This document shows, one piece after another, positions 23,701 to 35,959 of a DNA stretch of 64,000 nucleotides (positions are counted from its first letter, which is position 1; every line of letters begins with the position of its first letter). The notes beneath the pieces are model-generated. The model searched no databases. It was not told the DNA's origin and saw only the letters and a program-made list of their open reading frames with translations. The translations under genes were made by a program, and so were the position numbers. Source of the stretch: Blastomussa wellsi (taxonomy: Eukaryota; Cnidaria; Anthozoa; Scleractinia; Plerogyridae); the NCBI GenBank assembly GCA_947652115.1, contig OX393561.1:22436888-22500887 (forward strand), read 5' to 3'.

Positions 23701-26700
23701 GCCGCTGATATCGAAACATGTCAAGGGAATACTTTTTAGTCGCGTGAGACGAAGAAACATACACCACGATGGGTAAAAGCCTCTCGCACTCATCTTTTTT
23801 TGACTTTAGGGTCTTGACGAGAGTTTTATCCGGCAGCTTGAGAAACGAAACTGAGTGAGAAATGTTCAATGGAACAGAAAATTTCCGGAATTTCCAATTT
23901 TCCGGAAAAATGGACAACCTCGAGAGGTTGACCGCCATTTTCGAAATGAATTTCCGGAAATTTTCTGTTCCATTCGATTTTGAACCGGAATTTTCGGAAA
24001 TTTTAGTCGAATGGAACGCGCCCATTTTCTGTTATACATAATCGACGCATTTCCCTCCTTGTGTCACTCAAGTGACTTCCAATTCCAACAGGACCAGTTT
24101 ACCTATCGTGGCTGGATAAGGTCTTCGAGGCCTACAATCCCAGACAGGAGTAGATGGAACGTTTTACGTGGGTCACGTTGACCCCTTCCTCCACTTACAA
24201 TGTTGGCAAATTCTGTATTTTTGTAACTAAATAACAAAAATAACTAATTCTCAACATTGTTGGTGGGAAGCGGAGGGGACGAACTTGTACAGTGTCCTTA
24301 AATAATTGTCTGAGATCGTAGACGATGACAACATTCCACAGCAAGAAAGTGTTGTACTTTGTGTGCCAGTTGTAACTCTTTTGCGTTTTATTCGTTACAG
24401 GAGAAGGCGACTGCTATGATGTAGATTGGCGAGTCACCCTCAGCCAACCAGGATGGTCGAACTGCTCCTTTACAGGAAGTTATCTAACCGGTCTGTGGAG
24501 GGAGAAGGATGCCGTGTTCTCTTCAAGTGACGGAATTGACAACGTTAGAAAGGGCCGTTGTTGTATTCCTCCACAGGAATACGAAGATAGCACACCCATC
24601 TGCCAAACAGTTGACTGGAAAACCTCATTAAATAGGGAAGTTTAAGCGATTTGTAATAAGAATGGGCATGAGCGAATTCTCGAAGTGACGATGCCTTATG
24701 TGAAGAGGGTGTGGTGAATTTGAGAATCAACAACTCCAGTGCTGCTTTGCTCTGATTACCTAAGACACGTCGTCGTGTCTGTCGAGGACAGAGTGAAAAA
24801 CGAAAATAGGCAACTACTTCAGGATATAGTTTCAGCATAAAGTATGTGAATGTTATAGCGGAGCTCCACGGAGCACCATACTCATAGAGCCATGCAGTCC
24901 ATTTTTAATGGTCAAAATAGCTAGCGGCATGGCTCGCGGGCGCGTACGACGAAGAACGAGGTACGACGATATTTCACATTCGTGTAATGTCAATTGAGAG
25001 CTGTCAAAACAAGGTATTCTGTGACCAATATAATACTACCATAGCAGTCCCGGGCTCAGGTGTAGAGCTCATCGACATCTAATATACATTGAGTAGTCGG
25101 GTCTTTAACAATTCACCCAAAGCGCGAAAAATAACCGCTTCAATGTGTCCTCTCCCGGTTGGAGCCAATTTTTTTTGTTATTATTATGTTCTTGTTCTTG
25201 CTTGCTTTCCCGGATAAAATAAAATTTCTCAGGAAAGGCCGGGGTTCGAACCCACAACATTCTGAGGGAACTTCCGATCGCAAGACAAATGCCTACTAGA
25301 CAGAGCTAATGCCATGGGAAAAGTATGTTAATGTGTGAAGGAAATGTCATTTTCATTTTATTATATTTCTCCTTTTCTTACTTTGCTTTTATGCGAAATT
25401 ATTATAAAAAAATTATCTTAACCTAGCTCGATCACCACTTTGAGGCTTGGCTAAATATATATATATATTATCCTTTCTGTGTCACTTTGAAATCTAGAAT
25501 CAACCAATGGGCTACGTGTCCTGAGGGGTACTTTCTACAGGGTGTCTATCGCTCGAACGATATTTGGTTGCACAATCTGGAACAAGCATTATGTTGCAAG
25601 CCTAAAAACTTCAACGCTATTGACATGAGCGTGGACTGCTATGATGAAAATGTGAGGATTTTACTTGACCACAAAGGCTGGAGCAAGTGCGCGCGAGACT
25701 GGTACTACATGGTGGGCGTGTACAAAGGAAGCTGTGACAATCTGTACTGTATCGAGAATATCAAATGCTGCAGGATGCCGCCGCCAGGTACTTTCTCTTG
25801 AACTTTATTTTCAATATAAATATAAACACCTTTTCCCGTTCGGAAATCGTTAGAACTGAGTCTCAAACTACAAGTTGACGATAAATATTTTCTTTGCTAT
25901 TTTGTCTAGATATGATAGTTCTTGGTCATTGGTTGCTGGATGGTCGAGACAAGCTTATAAGGTCAGTGACTATCTATGAAGGACATCGTACTAACCATTC
26001 CACTACAAGCCTGAATTTTGTATGAGGGAATAATAAACGAGACACAACAGAGTTGAATATGGCTCATAATAAATGAGGGAGAATAGTCTAATTGTTTTAG
26101 TAGAACCCCTAAAGGATTGCATTAAAAAGCTAAAATTTCATACATTTGCAGCCAAAAACAAAGAAAAATCTTGCCTTCAAAAGCGAAGCGCCCGCAATCG
26201 TTTTCTATCGGCGAACAGAAATAACAGGAGAACCAATCAGATTCATGCATTTCCAATAAAAGAATACTAAGTTTCTACTAAAAGCGAGTAGAAAACAGTG
26301 GAAAAACTCCAACTAGTAGAACAAAGCTGAGTTTCTTCTAACTATAAATCATAACACGGCAAAACTGTGGGGTATCCATTAACACTGTATATTTTCTCGC
26401 ATATTTTTTTAATGATTTGCTCATCAGACTTTCTTCTTTTCTCATTTCAGATTCAGTGGTTCACCACACCATATCGAGGGACGGTGTCCTAGAAGTAAGG
26501 CTATCATTTTCAACAAAACAAATTCTTTCGCCATTACACCAATAATCAACCTGAGTAGTAGGAGTTTTACTATTCCCTGTTGGATAAAACAAACACGGTG
26601 GGACCTCCATCGGTTGGGGGCGATTTACGGTGACTGGCATTACCCGTGGCAGTTTCTATTAAGCACACGAAACAATAAGATCATATTTCATCGTCACCAA

Positions 26701-29700
26701 TGCGATAATGAAGAAGAATGGTGGTCGTTAGAAAGCTCCAATCTTACCTTAGACACGTGGACACACGTGGTTATTACCTGGGATGACGCGACACGGTCCG
26801 TGTTTATCTATGCTGATGGTAAAGAAATAGGGTACAGATCATATACCGCTGGGGCCACGTTCTATTCATCTACAGGGAAGTGGTACCAGATTGGTGACGA
26901 TGGTCATACGAGCAACCACCAGTTTCTTGGATCAGTGATGGATCTTTATGTCTTTGGTACGGCCCTGACACTTGATGAAATCAAAAGACTAAGAGGTATG
27001 CAGTCTGACTGTACTCTTTAACAAGTGACCCTAAAACAAAATAATTTAATTTGACTTATCATATGACTACACCGATGTTTCTAGGCGTTCCTGTTATCAA
27101 AAATAAGGCGAAGGTAGTACCAGGAGGAACCGTTGCCGTTAAATGGAAGCCACCTTTAGAAGGGCCGTGTCCAGTTGAAAACTACACCGTTTACTACAGA
27201 GAAGTGGCGTCATCGAACAAGTGGCACTCGGTTACCGTGAGTCGAGATCCACCCAGTTACACGCTTCACCTTAACTGTAGGAGTGAGTATGATTTAGTGG
27301 TCACTTCACTGAGTGGATATAAAGAGAGTTCTTTCAACGAAAGCAAGATATGGAACTTCAAAACCAGTGGGGGTGAGAATACCACTCTAACTGTAAACAG
27401 GATTTTTAAAAAGCGATTAAAAAGGGAGATAGCTTTTAAATAAGTAAGTGTTGGTTTCACCGACGTTACTCTTTGGATACTCCTTTTTTAAGATCTCACC
27501 TTAGAAATTCCCACATTATTACCATGTAAATTGCATGTAGAGACACATAATTCACGAATAGCAGGTTTTATAAGTAGCTTAATATAACTTTTAGATAACA
27601 TAGTATCACTTCACGTTTGTATATTATTATCCAACTGTGCTTCGTAGAGTAAAAATGACGCCCAAGACGAGTACAAATATCACGCGGTATTTGTACTCCA
27701 GAGAACCGGTTAGAAATTCGCCCACACGGACATAACAATTAAGCTTGTTGGACAATAAATATCTTATTAGACGTTTTTTTGTGTAGTATCGCTGATAATT
27801 TTTACTCGTTGTTTGTATTTTGACTTGCCCTACGGGCTCGTCAAAATATGGCACAACCCGTAAAATTACTCAGCGATACTACACAACAAAACGTCCGATA
27901 AGATATAGGTATTACAGTATCGTAGAAAAAAGTCTGTTTACGAGCCCCTTACAATGAAGTGAGTAGGAGTATCCAAATCTCCCGTGGTTGGGATATTAAT
28001 TCATCGCATGGCTACTTTCCTCCCCCAGCATTAAATTCGCCGTTACCCATTTATATACCCGGGTGGAGAGAAGTGTGTTGCCCAAAAGCAGAACCCAGTG
28101 CCTTGACCGGGACTTGCGCACTAACCATTAGGCAACCACGCCTTCCACGGTATTTTTACAAGTAATATTCTTAGGTGATGATTTCTACGCTAATTTACTC
28201 CAAGAGGAAACCTCTATGAAAGACCCTTAAAATTGTTTTCCTTCGCATCACATCTCATTTCAGGTGTTCCAGCATCACCAGTAATAACCAACAAAGAAAA
28301 AGAAACACTGACATGTGATGTCAACCTTACATGGAGCCCTTCAGATGACAATGGGTGCCCACTGACCATGTATTCTATATACTACCAACAGATTCAGCCA
28401 CAGCGCATAGGCATGATAGGGGATCCCTGGTACCGTGTCAACGTTACTAATGCCAGAAATACTAGCCTTACTATATCGTTAGCATGTGACAGGCAGTATA
28501 CGATAGAAATGTCCGCCTGGAATATGCTGGGACAGAGTGAAAGGTCAAGGCCATGGATAATACAAACAATTTCAGGTACCGTTGCAGGCGTTGTCTCTCG
28601 GTTGAAGCACATTCGCCGAGGATAACCTGGCGACTGGGTTAGAAAGCGGCGTAAGGTTGCAAACTAACCGAGCTATTTTAAATCGATTCTGATTCAGTAA
28701 AACAATTTATTTTGTCTGCTCCGAAAGTCGACAGTTGTATACCTTTGCGCGTTGGAGTCTTTGCTTGGTCTCGCCTCTCATTTCATTGGCTTTACGGCGA
28801 CAAGACTTGAGATTTGGAAGTATACTACCGCTTGCGAGAAAAACATCGCGTGGCCAGGGTAACATCTCTCATATATAGAAGAATCTCTCGGCTCTGTTTT
28901 AACTCGTGTCCAATTTAACCTTCTTTGTAGGTTCAGATAAAAGGAATGATGAAGAATACGAGAGTGGAAAGGGGCTTTCGGCACTACAATTTGCAGGCCT
29001 AATGGTTGGACTCGTGATCCTAATCATCGTCATCTTTATCGCGATAGTTTTGTTCAGACGAGAAGCACGGAGGAAAAGGCAACTTGTTCAGCGCTTGAGG
29101 CCTAGAAGGTTAATCAATATCGCCTTTTCATGACTCTCGAGTTGTGCATTCAATTATTTTTTTCTGGTTTACTTGTAATTAACTTTTTGGGATACGAAAG
29201 ACCACTGCAATTATTTATAGAAATTGAGTTGCTAAAGGAAGTTCGTGGTTTGAGTAACATTCACTATCAGTAACAGTAAAGGGCTCTTTCGACTAAATTA
29301 ACTGGGATCTCATCTCTATCAGATTTCGTAATAGACCCTTAGACGGCGAGGACATACATACAAAAAAAAGTTTATTTTATATATCTTCAATGCTAGTGGA
29401 CATATTCCATGCATATCAAGCCTCGCCGTTTCACCTGCTCCCATCTTTGTTGTTAGATCCAAATCTGCAATAATTCCTCTTCTGCGCTGGGAAGTTCTAC
29501 CCGCACAGGTTGTCTTTGAAGAAGAGATTGGTTGTGGTGAGTTTGGTAAAGTGTTCAAGGGCACGCTTAAGGAATCCCCTGGTATTGAAGTGTTTTACGA
29601 GCCCAGATCCCAGACTGTTGATTTCCAACAGGACCGAACTGTAGCAATCAAAGTTTTAGGAGGTAAGTAAGGATGTACTCACTCATTATGGTTACATAAT

Positions 29701-32700
29701 CTCAAATATAATATCAAGGTAAAAAGAAGCAAGCATCGGCTGGAATAGTACTCAAAAGGTTTGCCGAATCTTTGTGCTAGCAAAAGAGATGCACTCAAAC
29801 TGGAAGGTTGGTGGAGAGAGAGAAAAGGATAATCCACATAACTATATCCAAGATTATTTCCTGCATACGCGCCAAGCAATTATAATATTTTCCTGTGTAA
29901 AACACACAAAAATTTCTAAATAATTCTTTGTGTTTATATCGTAATTATTTCAGCATAAAAGTTACATAAAACGTAAATTAGTATAGAGCGGTTTCCAGTC
30001 GAGTGTCGAAAGTAATTAGCGAATTGCTTTGGTTTTGCATTACTACGTTTAGTGATTGGTTAAAAAATCTCACGTCACTTTTTCAGCCAATCAGAAGTAC
30101 ATCCCAAACCAATCGCGACTCGCAGGCGCACGTTTCCTCGCGTTTACTGGATTGTCATTTTATGATTGGTCAAAGTAATTACCTCTTGGTTCTACGACGC
30201 TCAATTGGAACTTACTCTAATAGCCAACGAAATTAGTCCATGGCTTTTAAGCGTCATTCAAAACAATATGTAATTTAACCAAAATGCAGTTTCGATCGTA
30301 TAAAATGCATCTACCAAACTCTAGATCCAATAATACTTCAAGTTGTGTTGTAATAGCCAAATTAGTCAGTAAGTCTGCCGGAGAAACGTCTGTACACAGC
30401 GTTGTAAGTTGCAATATTCTTGATATTGGTGACGTTTTCTTCTCTTAGAAAAGACGGACGAGGAAGCTAGAAACCAATTCCTAGAGGAAATTGAAACCAT
30501 GAAGGCGATTGGATCACACAAGAATGTTCTAAGCATGCTGGGTTGTTGGGTTAACTCAGATCCAATCTTTCTTGTATTGGAATATGTTCCGCACGGAGAT
30601 CTACTACACTGGTTGAAAAACAAGAGGTTACAGGTACAGGAAACCCCGGTTAGATCCAAAAAGGCATTGATAAAATACCCGGAAAGAACACGAGTGGTTC
30701 ACGTAGAACAAAGTAGAATATCATGATATTCAACTCTGAGAAGATCTAACTAGTTTGATAAACTTCTATCAATATTTTCATACACATATTTCACTGCAGC
30801 AGCTCTCGATCTTGTTTAAAAACTGTTGCAGTACTCCAGGAGGCAACGTTTCTCGATATGGTATATCAGTGGCGGATTTAGGGGGCCCGCTTCCCCCTTT
30901 TTGGAGAATAATTTCGGGGCCTCACCTTAATTTAAGGCCCGAATTCCCACCCCCTCTTAGAACGAAGTCTCGATCCGGCACTGTACATCACTTTGTTTTT
31001 ACAAAAAGAGATAATATTCCCCATAAGCTACGAACCCCCTAATATCCTCATGGGTGATTTTATTCTTATCGTCACATGCCAGTATGCATGCATCGTCCAA
31101 AGTTGTGCCTCATTTTTTATCCCTTCATGTAGAAAAGCAACCAAAAGAACTACGAGGACTCGGGCAATCTGACGCCGTCTCTGGCTTCAAATGAAGTGCA
31201 CGTTTCTATCGACAATGAATCAGAGGCACTGTTGCCGGGAAATGATGAGGGAATGAAGGAATTAATTACGTTTGAGAAGCCAATCATTGATCGTAAAAAA
31301 CGAGACTCGGCTAGTTGGTCTACGCTCGAGTTTGAAGCTGCTAACCAAAGAATCGCCGCTGTGGAAGCCAAAACTGAAGGGGAAGGACACGCTTTCAACC
31401 TCTACGAAAAGGAACCTACTTCCACTAGTCAAAATGGTTCCCATGGCAAGATACAAGAAGAAGAAGAAGATTTCTTGGCGAAGGATCTTCTTTCCTTTGC
31501 CTGGCAGATAGCGCGCGGAATGGTATGTTGCAAGATTCGAGGCAAGGTTGCGGTCTTATAGGGTCAGATCATACCCAAAAGTTTAGTTGAGGAGCCCAGG
31601 GGATGTGCACACCCCCTCCCACCACCCCCGATATGACCTGCGGCTTTATAATATAACTGGTACTCTGCAAAAAACCCGAGGGATTTATTGGTGGTTTTAG
31701 GTCATTCCTTAGTGGAACTGCTCCTCTTAGAAAAAACCTTGGATCTTCCCCTGTAACCCAGTTGCTGCTTCTTTAATTATGAAATGCAAAGTTACAATCG
31801 GAAATAAACTATTCCTTTCTTATTCAAATGAAAGGTATTATAAATAAATGAAATTAATGGGCCGGTGAGAACTCTCACAAACGCTGTTTGAGCAGTACTA
31901 TATGTAAGTGATTGTGGTGCTATATCACTCTACGTTTCACCGAGAAAATACTGAGTTCCCGATTTCCGGCAAAATCCCCCCACCTCTCGAGTGGCACATT
32001 GCAAACCACTTCTCTGATTTACTGAGCTTACCTCGATGCTATAGTTATTTTTAAACAAAAATTTCAGGCTTTGAACGTTCAAAGCCTGAAATTTTCTTTT
32101 CAGGTCTTTGTTCCAGTAGTGTTATGGCTGCATTTGCATAGAAACCTTACCTACCTGATTACTACTGTTGGACATTCATTAGTTTGTTATCCATATTATC
32201 ACTTTATCTACGTTTCCGAGCCCGTTTTACACTACTGCGCGGTTGTCACTTGAGTGTATGACAGATAAAGAGCAGTCATTGAATCTTGTATTTTTTATTT
32301 GTGTTCAATATGCAGCAATTCTTATCAAGTAACGGATTTGTCCATCGTGATTTAGCAGCCCGAAATATTCTTCTTGGGGACGGCAAAGTTGTAAAAATTT
32401 CCGATTTTGGACTGATGCGGCAAACCCATGAAAATGTTTATCAACTAAAGAGAGGGAAAAAGATACCAGTGAAATGGATGGCACCTGAAGCACTCTACAA
32501 TAGTGAATACACCATGGCAAGCGATGTGTAAGTTTCACCAAGACTTTACAACATACCGGATCTATAAAAAGGCCTTTTTCCTGTTCCTCATTTTTAATTT
32601 CCTTTCTTTCAGTACTCTCATCTTCCAACTCTAAATCTCACTTCTTCTGAATGTCACCTTGTAAAAAATCTTGCTTCACGCATTTTGCTCTCCAGCCTTC

Positions 32701-34330
32701 CTATCTCCACCTTCTTCTACGTAAGGTTTCCACTTGTTTCAAGGTATGCAGAAACCGGAAACAAGAGAAGTGATACTTCCAAGTAAAGCAAGACAAGTTA
32801 CTTTTAACTGAAATCTCTGTTTGACAAATTTTCCGCTTATTAGCTTTCCACAAACGTTCCTCTGTCATCCTTTGAAAGAGACTAAATGATTTTTTGACGT
32901 TTAAAAGAAGATGTCGTGATCGACCCCAAAGAATGGACTACTCGTGACGGCTTACAATCCACCTACCTACACCGTAACGCCGGGCTTAGTGGGATGAGTA
33001 CGCTTACAACTGCAAAGGCATCTCATTCCCAACCTGAATTTACGGTGTAACACGAAAGCTTTGCGGGAGTTTTCTGTTGCGGATTCGCGATTTTTTGCGG
33101 TTCCAAAGGACTGAAATCTCTGCTGGGAGCCAATTTTTGCGATTTTATCTTCAAGCTCTGAAATTTGACAACCTATTTTCAAGTTTATTACCTGTTGACT
33201 TAGGGTACGTTCTACTCGTCATTATCAAATCCGCAAGATTTTCATGTTACCTGGTAATGGCCTGGAATCCTTTTAATTCTCTCTTCAGGTGGTCTTTTGG
33301 AATTCTTCTTTGGGAACTTTCCACAATGGGTAAGAACAAAATGAAAGCAAATTTATTTTCTTCAGCGGCTTTAAATCAGTTTTGAAGATCGAGCAATCCC
33401 GACTCGGACAGAACTAACAAAATTAGTGTGATTCAATTCAGAGTTACTGTTATTAGAGATTCCACACACTAAGAGTAGTGGTCAAACAAAGTAACAAGTT
33501 TACCATGTGCTTCTACTTGCGAAAGAAGAGGTCGTTTGGACATACTTCTGTAAGTAAACTCAACTCTGTACTGTAATTCCTATTGTAGGAGGAAACCCTT
33601 ACCCTGGAATAAGCAACCAAGAGTTGTACAATCTTCTCAAGACAGGATATCGAATGGAGAAACCAGATACGTGTTCTGATAAACTGTAAGTACAGATAAC
33701 GTACGACTGTACCAGCCGAGCAAAGCAGAAGTTCGTATTCCATTTATCATGACATTACATTCGAAAACGAAAAAACCTGTTTGCTAGGGTAAAGGAATAT
33801 GACAAATACAGGTCTATAAAAAGGCTGTGTTACAGCGTCATTGAGCGTAGGCATTATCCCTCCCTCGCAAGGTCTGGCACCCAGCGTAGCACACTAGGAT
33901 GCCTGAAAGACTACCTTTGCCAGGGCTCATCCTCGTTGTAAAAACCTGTGAAACTCACAAGTGACGTAAAACAAAGAACGAGCAAGACAACAAAGAACTC
34001 AAAGCAGTACGGAACAGAAAAACAATAGCTCAAAAACAAAGAAAAAAGTCACAGGTTTTTACACCGAGGTAAACCCAGTTCCCAGCGCTTATATTCACAA
34101 TGTAATGATCTTTTTTTTTTTAATGTAAATGTCCTTTCCTCAGATATCAACTGATGTTAAATTGTTGGAAGGAAGAACCCAGCAAGAGACCGACATTTGA
34201 GAGTGTGACGAGATCACTAGAAGAAATGTTGCAAGAGGACACTCCGTATTTGGATTTGGAAACGTTGGATGAATCGAAGTCATATTACCAGTGCAACGAA
34301 AAGCTTTCTGGCAACGACGTCGCTGTATAG
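17728..34330 (+). CDS. receptor tyrosine kinase, duplicated LamG/FN3 ectodomain
   Basis: Twenty-one exons with matching phases: 17728-17754, 18909-18942, 19595-19826, 20115-20398, 21114-21165, 21266-21810, 22692-22985, 24401-24635, 25498-25787, 25910-25961, 26451-26995, 27085-27372, 28264-28575, 28931-29108, 29457-29662, 30449-30633, 31133-31522, 32316-32527, 33289-33329, 33589-33685, 34144-34330; about 1561 residues. Order: signal peptide; two copies of [Cys-rich pair, short HWLL exon, LamG, FN3]; third FN3 (959-1063); membrane segment (about 1082-1106); kinase with [43 protein letters not shown] 130-residue exon carries a kinase insert between the hinge and the catalytic loop. The ectodomain would bind an unknown ligand at the cell surface. 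The donor after 24635 is GG, not GT. The 17728 and 18909 exons rest only on phase and a hydrophobic start. Confidence 0.85.
19159..19559. mobile_element. MITE in receptor kinase intron 2
   Basis: The ends GCCCAGTT...CGTGTTTCCTGTG and, reverse complemented, GCCCAGTTTAGACGTCATG form imperfect inverted repeats. The interior repeats palindromic pieces such as TGCCGTGC and AACTTAATTC. No coding sequence. The acceptor of the next exon lies 35 bp downstream. Confidence 0.6.
22165..22307. mobile_element. fold-back MITE (copy 1), receptor kinase intron
   Basis: Two 43-45 bp arms, beginning AGATCAAACACGAGAGACAG and ending with its near reverse complement, surround a 53-bp centre. A related element with the ATATCAAACA...TGTTTGATAT ends lies at 59738-59875. 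Confidence 0.75.
23371..24023. mobile_element. MITE with GGGC(T/G)CGTTCCATTCGAC ends
   Basis: The left end GGGCTCGTTCCATTCGACAA and the reverse complement of the right end (GGGCGCGTTCCATTCGACTA) are nearly identical, followed inward by AATTTCCG-rich sequence on both sides. ATTT flanks both ends and may be the target duplication. It is intronic and non-coding. Confidence 0.72.
25236..25320 (-). repeat. tRNA-derived SINE head, intronic
   Basis: On the minus strand a B-box (GGGTTCGAACCCCGG) lies downstream of an A-box-like TTAGCTCTGTCTAGTAGGCA, with tRNA-like spacing. Arms pair poorly, so it is a SINE relic rather than a tRNA gene. Confidence 0.55.
26075..26345 (+). repeat. dispersed repeat, copy 1
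   Basis: Shares blocks with 49065-49285: TCTAATTGTTTTA, GGATTGCA, TTTTCTATCGGCGAA, GAACCAATCAGATTC, ATTTCCAAT and GTTTCTACTAAA. It is non-coding and lies in a receptor kinase intron. Confidence 0.6.
27750..27912. mobile_element. fold-back MITE, intronic
   Basis: Arms AATATCTTATTAGACGTTTT...TGTGTAGTATCGCTGA and TCAGCGATACTACACA...AAACGTCCGATAAGATAT face each other around a centre containing CCTACGGGCTCGTCAAAATA. It sits between FN3 exons of the receptor kinase. Confidence 0.7.
28041..28150 (-). repeat. tRNA-derived SINE with conserved 3' domain
   Basis: On the minus strand it begins with a tRNA-like head (GGTTGCCTAATGGTTAGTGC), continues through TTGGGCAACACACTTCTCTC and ends CACCCGGGTATATAAATGGG. 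I recall this order from invertebrate SINE families with a conserved central or tail domain; the family name is not certain. Confidence 0.6.
30867..30983. mobile_element. short hAT-like non-autonomous element
   Basis: It starts CAGTGGCGGATTTAGGGGG and ends TCTCGATCCGGCACTG, whose reverse complement (CAGTGCCGGATCGAGA) resembles the start. Such ends are typical of hAT MITEs. The expected 8-bp duplication is not evident. It is intronic, between two kinase exons. Confidence 0.5.
33938..34070. mobile_element. MITE, receptor kinase last intron
   Basis: TGTAAAAACCTGTGA at the left faces TCACAGGTTTTTACA at the right, a perfect 15-bp inverted repeat. A partial relative lies near 15200-15290. Confidence 0.65.
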
Positions 34331-35140
34331 GGCCGGGAAACAGACACAGAAACCAAAAGACTGACAAGATTTATTTGTAGAGTTGACATAAAACTGGACA
34401 TAAAACAGATGTACTTTAGTAATAGGTGCCTGGTTAGCTAGATAAGAGATCACAAAGAGTGAAATTTGTATTACGCTGGCAGCAGTTAAACAGTTGTATC
34501 GAGAGCCAAAGGCTGATAACTAATGATAACGCTTTGGTAAAAGGGTCTTTCTAATTACGCGGCGTCTATTTTCTTTGCCGGAGTAATAATGCCTACAACA
34601 GGATAGTTATATGTTGGCCTGGAGATAGTGGCTTATGCACTTCGCCATACCATGAGAAGTTATACGACTTCCAGCTACATTATTGTATGATTAATTGTAC
34701 TGTCTTGAATATACCCTCCTGTGTGGGCTGGTAAAAATATTCAGCCGAGCAAATAGACTGAGAAAATATTCATTATAGCAGATTAAAGAGTTGGAAAATA
34801 CCACCAAAACTAAAATGACGCACCTGAACAAAAGGCACGGCTTCTCCGTTGTTATTGCTCACCAGATTAAAGTTAGAAAAAGGCTCAAGTTGGAAAGTGT
34901 TTGTGGTTCTTGAAAGTACGAAAACGAGTTACCAAGATTGTTTTTTTCCCTGTACTGTGTAGTATGTAAATGACTGGTGCGATATAGAAGTCATAGAAGA
35001 CAAGGAGACAGAAAAGCATCGTATAACACGGCATATTTCGAGCGAAATGTTACTTCTGTCGGTAGTCGAGACGAAGCTCATCGGAGCAGATGTTGTAGAC
35101 CGTACAAATTATTGTATAACACGGCATATATCGAACGAAA
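34331..35140. other. 3' region of receptor kinase gene and spacer
   Basis: Non-coding sequence after the receptor kinase stop codon, presumably including its 3' UTR. From about 35010 it carries AGAAAAGCATCGTATAAC, which recurs at 35446-35463 on the far side of the fold-back. Confidence 0.4.
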
Positions 35141-35445
35141 TGTTCATCATCAGAAAGGTCAACTCTAATATGCCTATCTATATTATACAGAACAAATACC
35201 GGAAAAAGAAGTAATTTCCAGTCCGAAAGGCCTGGGAGCAAATGCCTGGTAATCGATGTTTTCTTTGTAGCTACCATTTGACTCACTCCACTGTGGTTGC
35301 CTCGGTAGCTCAGTGGTAAGAGCACCTTTCATGAGATTGGGGTGTCGTGGCTTCAAATCCCCCTCGGGGCATCTGATTTTTTTCCGGCATTTGTTCTGTA
35401 TAATATAGATAGGCACATCAGAGTTGACCTCTCTGATGATGAACA
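35141..35445. repeat. fold-back element with tRNA-like centre
   Basis: Arms 35141-35207 and 35379-35445 are 67-bp inverted repeats differing at about four positions. The 171-bp spacer contains the tRNA-like sequence 35299-35371. Confidence 0.85.
35299..35371 (+). repeat. tRNA-like SINE sequence
   Basis: GCCTCGG at the start can pair with CCTCGGGGC-type sequence at the end; an A-box (TAGCTCAGTGGTAAGAGCA) and a B-box variant (GGCTTCAAATCC) are present, and a T run follows at 35377-35383. The anticodon arm does not fold well and the B-box is degenerate, so a SINE-derived or pseudo-tRNA origin is more likely than a functional gene. Confidence 0.55.
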
Positions 35446-35756
35446 GAAAAGCATCGTATAACGGAACTGGCAGCTTGTTAGTTTCCAATTAATTACACTA
35501 GCATGTACCATGAAGTTGCTGTACCTCCAATAACTTAGTTACTGGCAACACCTATATCCTCTATCCTATCCCCCGCGCTATTAAATATTATCCGATTCTG
35601 GTTGGCTTAAATTGCTTCCCAGGGGTCCCATACGTTGTATGTGATGTAAGAAAATGCATGATAAAAGTTCTAAAATTGCCCTAAATTCTACGTGTGGAAA
35701 AGAATGCAAATAAAAATGACTTAACATGTGTTTTACTTGCGTCATTTTGACGTCTC

Positions 35757-35849
<93 letters not shown>

Positions 35850-35850
35850 T
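35757..35850. repeat. (ATA)n microsatellite
   Basis: About 94 bp of uninterrupted ATA/TAA repeats. It produces long poly-Ile or poly-Tyr open frames that are not genes. Confidence 0.97.
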
Positions 35851-35959
35851 GAAAGTTATAAGGTACATTACACTCGGCAACCAGTGATCTTGGAGTGGAT
35901 TGAAAGACATTTACGCGAGTTTTGTCTACGAGTACTCGTAGGAAAACCTCAGAAAGTAA

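Noticed and set aside
35299..35371. Functional tRNA gene
   Set aside because: The anticodon arm does not pair and the B-box is degenerate; a SINE or pseudo-tRNA is a better fit.
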